Shown here: piece after piece, positions 1 through 6,120 of the stretch | How the letters are laid out: the number at the start of each line of letters is the position of its first letter | How positions within the stretch are numbered: the stretch's first letter is position 1 | Assembly: GCA_030637965.1 (NCBI GenBank) | Contig: DAOWFO010000033.1 | Coordinates: 1-7,075 of the forward strand | Direction of reading: 5' to 3' | Length of the DNA: 7,075 bases | From: Thermoplasmata archaeon | GTDB taxonomy: Archaea; Thermoplasmatota; E2; DHVEG-1 | Notes under the pieces: generated by a model | Told to the model about the DNA's origin: nothing | The model's input: the letters and a program-made list of their open reading frames with translations, nothing else | Databases searched by the model: none | Made by a program: the position numbers and the translations under genes

Positions 1-1114
1 CATAATGGCTCATCACCGGCTCAGCACAATGTGTACCACTACGTACAGCAATGCCCATCTTCTCTAATATCATTACAGCATCATAATGATGAATATTCTC
101 AAGATTGAATGATATGATAGCACACCTTTTAGGGGCAATTCCATAAATTGTTACTCCACTAAGAACACTAAGTTGGTCAAAAGCATATTTCATTAACTCA
201 CATTCATGCTTTTCGATTTCTTTAATGCCGATGTTATTTACATATTCAATTGCTTTTCCTAGGCTTATTACTGCTGAAATGTTGCTAGTTCCCGCTTCAA
301 ATTTAAATGGTATGTCTGCGAAGATTGTTTTCTTAAAACTTACTTTAGAAATCATACCTCCTCCATATTTATATGGGGGCATAGCTTTTAGCCATTTTTC
401 TTTTGCATATAATACACCTACGCCTGTTTCTGCATAGATTTTGTGTCCTGAAAAAACAAAGAAATCACAATCTAGGTCTTGAACATCTATAGGTATATGT
501 TGTACTGCTTGAGCACCGTCTATTAAAACAGGTATGTCTTTTGTATGAGCTATTTTAATAACATCTTTGACTGGGTTTATTGTGCCTAGTACGTTTGAAA
601 CGTATGTAAGAGATATGAGCCTTGTTTTATCTGTGATAAGATTCTTTAGTTTATCAATCATTAGTATTCCATTATTATCAAAAGGAATTACCTTTAGCTT
701 TGCTCCCTTGTTTTCACAAAGCATCTGCCATGGAACAATATTTGAATGATGTTCCATCTCAGTAATTATTATCTCATCTCCTTCTTTGATAAAGGTTCTA
801 CCAAAAGAATCTGCAACAAGGTTTATAGATTCGGTCGTACCAGATGTAAATACTATTTCTTTGGTTTTTTTTGCTTTTATAAAATCTTTAACTTTCTCCC
901 TTACAGATTCATATGCATTACTTGCCTGTTCACTAAGGTAATGGACACTCCTATGGACATTGCAGTTCATATTGGTGTAAAATTCAACTATACTATCAAT
1001 AACTTGTTGCGGTTTATGTGAGGTAGCAGAATTGTCAAGATACACCAGATTATCTCCATTTATTTTTTGATTCAGTATCGGAAAATCTGAACGTATCTTA
1101 TCTATATCTATCAT
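1..1114 (-). CDS. sufS: SufS-type cysteine desulfurase (class V aminotransferase fold), 3' end cut by window
   Basis: PLP enzyme that takes sulfur from L-cysteine as an enzyme persulfide and releases alanine. The translation opens MIDIDKIRSDFPIL, then VYLDNSATSHKPQQV, a typical SufS/CsdA start. ITEMEHHSNIVPWQ lies near residues 115-130. The PLP lysine is K225 in FSGHK and the persulfide cysteine is C363 in RSGTHCAEPVM; E. coli SufS has K226 and C364. The frame stays open to base 1 (371 codons), so only about 40 C-terminal residues are missing. The ATG at 1114 has an AGGAG site (1122-1126) with a 7-base spacer. Only 10 bases separate it from the stop of eanA upstream, so the two are probably co-transcribed. 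The usual GPTG after the lysine motif reads AETG. A role as sulfur donor to the neighbouring EanB is inferred from position; general Fe-S cluster supply is the alternative. Confidence 0.9.
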   Translation of the reverse strand, partial: MIDIDKIRSDFPILNQKINGDNLVYLDNSATSHKPQQVIDSIVEFYTNMNCNVHRSVHYLSEQASNAYESVREKVKDFIKAKKTKEIVFTSGTTESINLVADSFGRTFIKEGDEIIITEMEHHSNIVPWQMLCENKGAKLKVIPFDNNGILMIDKLKNLITDKTRLISLTYVSNVLGTINPVKDVIKIAHTKDIPVLIDGAQAVQHIPIDVQDLDCDFFVFSGHKIYAETGVGVLYAKEKWLKAMPPYKYGGGMISKVSFKKTIFADIPFKFEAGTSNISAVISLGKAIEYVNNIGIKEIEKHECELMKYAFDQLSVLSGVTIYGIAPKRCAIISFNLENIHHYDAVMILEKMGIAVRSGTHCAEPVMSHY

Positions 1115-1121
1115 TAGAATT

Positions 1122-1126
1122 CTCCT
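1122..1126 (-). promoter_or_regulatory. Shine-Dalgarno site of the cysteine desulfurase gene
   Basis: AGGAG on the minus strand, 7 bases before the ATG at 1114. Its AG (1126-1125) is part of the TAG stop codon of eanA (1127-1125), so termination of eanA and initiation of the desulfurase are closely linked. Confidence 0.7.
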
Positions 1127-2103
1127 AATTTTTAATTAATTGAACCAAAGAAAACCATTTATTTTCATCTGTAAAAATATTTTGAACATCAAGACCTGCA
1201 CCAGATGATAAACTTTTTATATTTTCATCTGTATACTTATAAGAGTTCTCAGTATGAATTGTTTCACCCTTTTTAATATAAATATTTGTAGGTAAATTAG
1301 GACAGGAAATCTCCAAATTTTTAATAGCTTTTAGATGCATCTCTATTCTTGAAAATCGTTCATTATAAAATGCAATATGTTCAAAAGTATCTGGAACAAA
1401 GTCAGTACCGATATGACTATTTACTACATTTAGGATATTCTTATTGAATCTTTCAGTTACATTTTTACTGTCATTATATGCTTTTTCGAGAATCTCCTTG
1501 CTTTTTACCATATCAAAACCTAAAAGCAATAAATCACCAGAACACATAATTTCACTCAAATCAACTAAAAACTGCATAGCTTTTTCCATTGAGAGATTTC
1601 CTATGGTGCTGCCTAAAAAGCAAAATACTTTTTTCGTATCTTTTGGAATTACATCAAGCTGGGAAATGAAATCAGCTATTATACCTTGTATTCTAATACC
1701 TGGGAATTTATTCAAGAGAATAGTTGATGATTTTTCAACTGCATCAATACTTACATCAAATGGAACATAACATACAGTATCTATAAATTCCTTAGGAATA
1801 GTATCTAATAAGATAGAAACCTTAGTACAATCTCCACTTCCAAACTCAATAATATCGACATTTCTTAATTTATCACTAATTTGGGGAGCAGCTTCTTTTA
1901 ATAGATCAATCTCTGTTCGTGTAAGATAATACTCGGAAAGTTTTGTAATTTCTTCAAAAAGTTTTGATCCGTTATAATCATAAAAAAAGACACTTGATAT
2001 CTTTTTTGAAGAAGAGGTAAGGTCTGCTAGTATTTTTTTTTTTTAACTCTTTATCGCCATTTTTTGGCAAATAATTATCTATTTTAATTAATGAATTATA
2101 AAT
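1125..2103 (-). CDS. eanA: EanA/EgtD-type L-histidine N-alpha-trimethyltransferase, frameshifted in an A12 run
   Basis: SAM-dependent enzyme that trimethylates histidine to hercynine, the first step of ergothioneine synthesis. With one A removed from the A12 run at 2033-2044, the product is 325 residues, against about 321 for mycobacterial EgtD. After correction, SAM motif EFGSGD is at 86-91 and LGSTIGN ends at N169. Y209 lies in AYNDSKNVTERFN, and E285 and S287 lie in HTENSYKY. As I recall, the histidine-binding residues of M. smegmatis EgtD are N166, Y206, E282 and S284, a constant offset of three. As written, the N-terminal part (about 20 codons, LIKIDNYLPKNGDKELKK) and the remaining 300 codons are in different frames. 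The only well-placed start is an ATT at 2103 behind GGAGGG; a TTG at 2070 has no such site. The gene overlaps the end of eanB by 8 bases. Identity is secure; whether the gene is intact is not. Confidence 0.87.
2033..2044 (-). other. A12 homopolymer causing a one-base frameshift in eanA
   Basis: Twelve consecutive A on the coding (minus) strand, after GAGTT and before TACTAGC. Eleven A would join GAG-TTA-AAA-AAA-AAA-ATA-CTA into one frame. With twelve, the downstream frame meets a TAA just 5' of the run. The run codes for a Lys stretch near residues 21-23. It is long enough for polymerase slippage and is also a classic site for sequencing error. Confidence 0.85.
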
Positions 2104-3436
2104 GGTTTCCCTCCGTAATTATCTGTTTTTTGAATTTTTTTGGTATATTTGTTTCATAAGGATTCCCCTCATTACTCCATTCAAACCATCCACCATCAAA
2201 CACAGATACATGTGACCATCCCATTAGCCATGCATTAAAAAACGCTTCGCTTCCACGCCACCCAGTACCGCAATAAAAAGTATTATGCTTATCGGAAGTT
2301 ATTCCTACTTCGGCCCAGATCTTTTCTATCTCATGAGATTCCCTAGTGGTATGATCTAGGTTTCGATAATTTTCCATGTGATATGCATCACTCCCGCAAT
2401 TGCCAAAAACAGCTCCAGGAATTCTACCTTTTTTTTCTATATAATTGTAACCGCTCACTTCACCAATAAACTCTCTCCAACTACGAACACTGACAAGGTT
2501 CTTATCAGAAGTTTTTAAAATTTCTTTTGCTTCTTGAATATCTACCACAAGTTCAGGATAAGAGGGAATTGGAGTACCAAAATCCTTCACTGGATGTTTA
2601 TTATATTCTTTTGTTGTTGTTTCAAATCCTGCATCTGTCCATGATCGCAATCCACCATTAAGTATTCGAACATCATTTACGCCTGCATACATCATAATAA
2701 AAGCACAACGGAAAGCACCCAGATGGCCAGCACTGCTTCCAGGAAATGGATCATTGTTATCAGGGTATGAAAATCTTCCATATAATATGACAGTTGTGTC
2801 ATAAGTAATACCCAGCTGTTCAAGCGCAATTTTCAATTCTTCTGGAGAACGCCGGTTCCATGTTTCAGATGATTCTAAAAGATTTGTATCTAAATCAATA
2901 GCTTCTGGAATATGCCCTTCTTCATATGCATCCCTTTTTTGATAATGTACATGACATATTACATACTTTTTATTATAATATTCAGGTGCAATACCTGTCT
3001 TAATGAGTTTGTTTAGCCAATTGGCTGATACTAATTGTCGATACCTTTTCAACTTATCAATAGGTAATTTATTATTAGCGCTCCATTCGTCAATAAAATT
3101 ATGATAAATCCTTACATCGTCATAACCTGCTCTAATAAATTGATTGGCAACTTTTTTTGTCTCAAATTTATCATATCCATAGATAATTAAAGAATGACGG
3201 GGCATAATCTCTTTTACTCGAACAATTTCTATCCAATCGATATAATTCAACCACTTAAATGGTAAACTTCTTGCACCCTTAATATGTCCACCTCTAATTT
3301 CGTTTTTTAATCTCCAACCGTTGTATGCTTCTATTGGACGCACATCTATTAATTTAACATCTGGATTTTCAATTTTATCTACCAATTCTTCTGTTGAGAT
3401 AATAGTCAATTGTTGTAATTTATTTTTTTCCAACAT
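2096..3436 (-). CDS. eanB: EanB-like hercynine:polysulfide sulfurtransferase (three rhodanese domains)
   Basis: 446-residue cytoplasmic protein with three rhodanese-like units, roughly residues 8-125, 135-278 and 295-435. Rhodanese marks repeat: LIDVRPIEAY, GHIKGARSLP, GHIPEAIDLD, ILNGGLRSWTDAG, VSVRSWREF and FDGGWFEWSNEGNP. Only the third unit has a catalytic cysteine, C389 in FYCGTGWRG. The equivalent loops in the first two read IIYGYDKFE and ILYGRFSYP, without cysteine. Chlorobium limicola EanB, which transfers sulfane sulfur to hercynine without oxygen, uses C412, next to Y411 and with Y353. Here C389, Y388 and Y330 match with a constant offset of 23. The EgtD homologue immediately downstream makes this assignment much stronger than a generic thiosulfate or mercaptopyruvate sulfurtransferase. 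The ATG at 3436 has AGGAG at 3449-3453 with a rather long 12-base spacer. Confidence 0.87.
   Translation of the reverse strand: MLEKNKLQQLTIISTEELVDKIENPDVKLIDVRPIEAYNGWRLKNEIRGGHIKGARSLPFKWLNYIDWIEIVRVKEIMPRHSLIIYGYDKFETKKVANQFIRAGYDDVRIYHNFIDEWSANNKLPIDKLKRYRQLVSANWLNKLIKTGIAPEYYNKKYVICHVHYQKRDAYEEGHIPEAIDLDTNLLESSETWNRRSPEELKIALEQLGITYDTTVILYGRFSYPDNNDPFPGSSAGHLGAFRCAFIMMYAGVNDVRILNGGLRSWTDAGFETTTKEYNKHPVKDFGTPIPSYPELVVDIQEAKEILKTSDKNLVSVRSWREFIGEVSGYNYIEKKGRIPGAVFGNCGSDAYHMENYRNLDHTTRESHEIEKIWAEVGITSDKHNTFYCGTGWRGSEAFFNAWLMGWSHVSVFDGGWFEWSNEGNPYETNIPKKFKKQIITEGNHL
2109..2114 (-). promoter_or_regulatory. Strong Shine-Dalgarno site of eanA, inside the eanB coding end
   Basis: GGAGGG on the minus strand, 5 bases before the ATT at 2103. 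It lies inside the last codons of eanB (Glu-Gly before the final Asn-His-Leu-stop). It is the main reason to place the eanA start at ATT, because this frame has no ATG or GTG between an upstream TAA and the A12 run. Confidence 0.6.
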
Positions 3437-3551
3437 TTTTTGTAATTTCTCCTTTTAATTTAATACTTTTTAAGATTAAACGATCTCTTTTTTCTAAAAG
3501 ATAATAAAATCTTATAAACCTTTATCTATTTTAACTCATGGGGATTAAGAT
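3437..3551. promoter_or_regulatory. Divergent promoter region between eanB and the DUF427 gene
   Basis: 115 very AT-rich bases between two divergent starts. Toward DUF427, CTTATAAA at 3511-3518 is a good archaeal TATA box and predicts a transcript start near 3540 with a short GGGGAT-containing leader. The same TTATAA core reads on the minus strand as GTTTATAAG and could drive eanB with a leader of about 50 bases. A second minus-strand candidate is the TTTAATCTTAA stretch near 3473-3483. No clear operator palindrome is visible. Confidence 0.5.
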
Positions 3552-3836
3552 ATGGTAAAAGCAATTTGGAAAGATAAATTAATTGCAGAAACGGATAACT
3601 TCGAAATGGTGGAAGGAAATTATTATTTCCCGCCTGAGTCAGTTAAAAAAGAGTTTTTGAAGAATAGTGATACGCATACAACTTGCCCTTGGAAAGGTCT
3701 TGCAAGTTATTATGATATAGTTATCGAAGGGGAAGTAAATAAGGATGCAGCATGGTACTATCCAGCTCCAAATCCTGCAGCGAACAAAATTAAGAATTAT
3801 ATAGCTTTTTGGAAAGGAGTAGAAATCAAGGAATAA
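3552..3836 (+). CDS. DUF427 family protein
   Basis: 94-residue soluble protein spanning the whole small DUF427 domain. Family marks are TTCPWKGLASYYDI (near residues 43-56) and AWYYPAPNPAANKI followed by YIAFWKGVEI at the C-terminus. DUF427 proteins form a compact beta-rich fold; I know of no well-established reaction for the family. The ATG at 3552 is preceded by GGGGAT with a short spacer, behind a TATA box at 3511-3518. It is transcribed divergently from eanB, so the two may share regulation, but a functional link to ergothioneine is inference only. The ZIP-like gene follows after 69 bases on the same strand. Confidence 0.85.
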   Translation: MVKAIWKDKLIAETDNFEMVEGNYYFPPESVKKEFLKNSDTHTTCPWKGLASYYDIVIEGEVNKDAAWYYPAPNPAANKIKNYIAFWKGVEIKE

Positions 3837-3905
3837 TTCTCATGAATATTGATAAAAAAACCCTTTTCAAACATTGGGATGCATGAATATTATTAGGAAG
3901 ATTAT

Positions 3906-4592
3906 ATGGAGTTCATAGCTATTGCGATTTTATTGGCCATAATTCTTGGGTTTGTTCAATACTTCGGAGAAAATATAAACAAAGCATGCGGCCGTTACTA
4001 TAAACATGCTATTTCCTTCTCAGCAGGAGTTGCTATAACCTATCTATTCTTAGATCTTTTTCCCAGTTTTAGCATTGAAATTACTAATAAAAATCAATTC
4101 TTATTCATTTTCCTTCTCGTCGGATTTGTAATTATCCATCTCGTGGAAAAATATATTTATCAACATTCAAAAGATGGAGTACTTGAAAAACGACTGGATA
4201 ATAAAAACCAAGCCGTATCATTTATGTACCATTTTATCCTTGGTATGATTATTTTAGATTTTTCTAGACAAGGTTTCCAAGAAGTAATATTGTTATTTAT
4301 CCCAATAATCATATTTACAGCAATGAGTATCCTACCCGTCAATCAACATACATCAAATAAAGTTAATTTCATTGTATCGCTATCCACTTTACTTGGTGTA
4401 TTATTTGCTGGCGTTATTTACACTGATATTTCTGCAGAGATATTCATTTCACTTCTTGGTATAGTTATTGGAGGATTATTTTTCTCGGTAATTCGTCATT
4501 CTATCCCTATGGGTAAAGAGGGAAAACCTTTGTTCTTTATCATTGGAATAGTAGTATATGCTCCTGTTATTATATTGAGTTGGTTATTATGA
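3906..4592 (+). CDS. ZIP-like eight-helix membrane protein
   Basis: 228-residue, strongly hydrophobic protein with about eight predicted helices (near 2-20, 33-53, 64-82, 103-120, 126-144, 152-173, 177-197 and 208-227), and so an integral membrane protein. Helix number and length fit the ZIP metal-transporter family, and SFSAGVAITYLFLDLFPSF resembles the second ZIP helix. The canonical His/Glu metal ligands of ZIP helices 4 and 5 are not clear. Helix 4 has H109 and D118, and helix 5 has no HxxxE. It may be a divergent transporter or a relative with another role. The ATG at 3906 has AGGAAG (3895-3900) with a 5-base spacer. The 3' end overlaps the next gene by ATGA, so the two are translationally coupled. 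Confidence 0.55.
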   Translation: MEFIAIAILLAIILGFVQYFGENINKACGRYYKHAISFSAGVAITYLFLDLFPSFSIEITNKNQFLFIFLLVGFVIIHLVEKYIYQHSKDGVLEKRLDNKNQAVSFMYHFILGMIILDFSRQGFQEVILLFIPIIIFTAMSILPVNQHTSNKVNFIVSLSTLLGVLFAGVIYTDISAEIFISLLGIVIGGLFFSVIRHSIPMGKEGKPLFFIIGIVVYAPVIILSWLL

Positions 4593-5221
4593 ATAAAAAA
4601 ATTGTACCTGCTATAATTGCAAAAAATCAAAACGAACTAAATGAAAGATTGTTAAAAGTAAAAAAGTATGTTGACTTAGTTCAACTTGATGTGATGGACA
4701 ATAAATTCGTTCCAAATACCTCACTTTTCTTTGATTTTTTCTTACCTAAAACAAAATGCCAGTTTGAAGCACATTTGATGGTACAAGATCCAGAAGACTG
4801 GATAGAAAAATATGGATATAAAGTGGATACAGTTCTTGTTCATTATGAGTCTTGTAATAATCCAAAGAAAATGATTGAACAAGTGAAAACAGATGGGAAA
4901 AAAATCGGTTTTGTATTAAATCCTGAAACACCAATTTCAAAGCTAACTGGATTTTTAAATGATATTGATCAAGTATTAATTATGACGGTAAATCCAGGTT
5001 TTTATGGAAGCCCCTTTTTATCTGAAATGCTTCAAAAAATTTCTGACTTAAGAATATTAAAACCTAGGCTTGATATCGAAGTTGATGGTGGAATTACTAA
5101 CAAAACAATTAGTTTTGTTGATAAGGCAGGTGCAAATATGTTTGTATCAGGTTCATATATTGTAAAGTCAGATAATGTAGAAGAGGCAATTAATACTTTG
5201 AAAAAAATTGTAGGGGATTAA
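4589..5221 (+). CDS. Ribulose-phosphate 3-epimerase family protein (divergent)
   Basis: 210-residue TIM-barrel protein of the RPE family, which interconverts ribulose-5-phosphate and xylulose-5-phosphate in the cytoplasm. Family marks are LDVMDNKFVPN (33-43), AHLMVQDPEDW (61-71), TVNPGFYGSPF (133-143), EVDGGI (164-169) and FVSGSYIV (185-192, phosphate-binding end). Of the four metal ligands known in human RPE (H35, D37, H70, D175), three are kept as D34, H62 and D166. The first histidine is replaced by Q32, and the usual PS near the N-terminus reads PA. The ATG at 4589 is chosen over an in-frame TTG at 4580 because it forms an ATGA overlap with the upstream stop and begins MNKKIVPAII as in relatives. 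Activity may be altered; a divergent paralogue is possible, so I give no gene symbol. Confidence 0.8.
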   Translation: MNKKIVPAIIAKNQNELNERLLKVKKYVDLVQLDVMDNKFVPNTSLFFDFFLPKTKCQFEAHLMVQDPEDWIEKYGYKVDTVLVHYESCNNPKKMIEQVKTDGKKIGFVLNPETPISKLTGFLNDIDQVLIMTVNPGFYGSPFLSEMLQKISDLRILKPRLDIEVDGGITNKTISFVDKAGANMFVSGSYIVKSDNVEEAINTLKKIVGD

Positions 5222-5244
5222 AATAAATATTTGAATATTAATAT
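5222..5244. terminator. AT-only gap between convergent genes, possible bidirectional termination region
   Basis: The 23 bases between the converging stops of the epimerase and OsmC genes are almost entirely A/T, with repeated AATATT and ATATTT units. No GC-rich hairpin is present. Archaeal termination on T-rich tracts fits, but the T runs here are short. Confidence 0.3.
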
Positions 5245-5664
5245 TTATAAATTGATTTTATATGATGTAGTAATTTTAACTGAAGATTTCAACATCTGAG
5301 TAATAGGACAATATTTTTTCTGTGAAAGTTCAATAGCACGTTCTAGTTGTTTCGAGTCAAGATTATTACCTTGAAATATAAATTCGATGTGAATTTTTGT
5401 AAATACTTTAGGGTGCTCTTCTGCAACTTCTGCATTAAGGAGAAGCTCAAAGTTTGAAAGTTTTATTTTTTTCTTTTTTAGAATCGCTACAACATCACTT
5501 CCCGTACAACTACCAAGAGATAGAAGAAGTAGTTCCTTAGGTCTTGATGCTGCTTCTGATCCATAGAACTCTTTTGGTCCATCGATTGTCACCCAATGAT
5601 TGCTATCTGATTTTCCAACAAAGGATAATCCTTTAATTTGTTTAATAATTGCTTTCATTTCCAT
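5245..5664 (-). CDS. OsmC/Ohr family peroxiredoxin-like protein
   Basis: 139-residue cytoplasmic protein of the OsmC/Ohr superfamily, thiol peroxidases that reduce organic hydroperoxides. The two catalytic cysteines are present: C53 in LGSCTGSDVVAIL on the central helix and C119 in KKYCPITQML. The R41 and E44 in SRPKELLLLSLGSC match the conserved Arg and Glu that tune the peroxidatic cysteine. I place the start at the ATG at 5664. A GTG at 5667 shares one base with the stop of the upstream gene, and another ATG lies at 5658. No strong Shine-Dalgarno site is seen, so translation is probably coupled to the upstream gene. The partner is the CxxC protein at 5667-6062. The in vivo reductant is unknown; a low-molecular-weight thiol or lipoylated protein would fit known relatives. 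Confidence 0.85.
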   Translation of the reverse strand: MEMKAIIKQIKGLSFVGKSDSNHWVTIDGPKEFYGSEAASRPKELLLLSLGSCTGSDVVAILKKKKIKLSNFELLLNAEVAEEHPKVFTKIHIEFIFQGNNLDSKQLERAIELSQKKYCPITQMLKSSVKITTSYKINL

Positions 5665-5666
5665 CA

Positions 5667-6062
5667 CTATTTTGTTTTTTTTACTGGAATTTTTTTCTTA
5701 GCCAGGACAATAAGATCATCAAGAGTCTTACATTTGTTAATTTCAATATTTGAGATAATTTTAGTGATTGTTTCTCCATGTTTGATAAATACTGCAGGAA
5801 ATCTCTCATTTTTTAAAGAATATTGCTGTGTGAACTCATTACGATGCAGAAATTCAACTGAATATTCAAGAGAGTCTACGAATATTTTCCATTCGTTTTT
5901 CATACCAAAATTTCCAAAAGTAACAGCACAAAGATTACATTCATAGGTTTTTGGTGATGCAATTTTATGAACATAATCTTTAGCAGTATTAAGAAGTCCA
6001 CTATCAGCATTATATACAAACAACAATGTTGGCTTTGATGATGCTAGTTTTATATCCACCAT
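5667..6062 (-). CDS. Conserved small CxxC protein, possibly thioredoxin-like
   Basis: 131-residue soluble protein that I cannot assign to a named family. It starts with a hydrophobic strand (PTLLFVYNADSG, 11-22), has a CNLC motif at 42-45, then NFGMKNEW and VEFLHRNEF. It ends with FPAVFIKHGE (88-97) and a Lys-rich tail. The order of an N-terminal strand, a CxxC, a Pro-led strand with a charged turn and a last helix is reminiscent of a thioredoxin fold, but the CxxC sits later than in thioredoxin and the similarity is weak. The ATG at 6062 has GAGGT at 6071-6075 and a TATA-like box at 6101-6115. The gene abuts the OsmC gene (TAGTGATG junction), suggesting a shared peroxide or thiol-redox task. 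Confidence 0.65.
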   Translation of the reverse strand: MVDIKLASSKPTLLFVYNADSGLLNTAKDYVHKIASPKTYECNLCAVTFGNFGMKNEWKIFVDSLEYSVEFLHRNEFTQQYSLKNERFPAVFIKHGETITKIISNIEINKCKTLDDLIVLAKKKIPVKKTK

Positions 6063-6100
6063 AATAAAATACCTCTACACAAACACAATATATGTTGAAG

Positions 6101-6115
6101 CTATTTATCTTTTAA
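6101..6115 (-). promoter_or_regulatory. TATA-like promoter of the CxxC/OsmC operon
   Basis: Minus-strand TTAAAAGATAAATAG. A start about 25 bases downstream would fall near 6082, giving a leader of about 20 bases that includes GAGGT (6071-6075) ahead of the ATG at 6062. Spacing is ideal for an archaeal promoter. Confidence 0.5.
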
Positions 6116-6120
6116 CCCTG

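Noticed and set aside
746..1021. Plus-strand open frame of 91 codons
   Set aside because: It is the complement of the SufS-type gene, which shows strong motifs on the other strand.
1125..1715. Treating the EgtD homologue as a 196-residue protein starting at TTG 1715
   Set aside because: The frame is open and clearly homologous for another 100 codons upstream, including the SAM motif. The TTG is an internal leucine codon.
1444..1770. Plus-strand open frame of 108 codons
   Set aside because: It lies antisense inside eanA, whose minus-strand frame carries clear EgtD motifs. It has no ribosome binding site or family resemblance.
3842..3886. Mini-frame of 14 codons (MNIDKKTLFKHWDA) before the ZIP-like gene
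   Set aside because: It has no Shine-Dalgarno site, is very short, and nothing supports it as an upstream regulatory frame.
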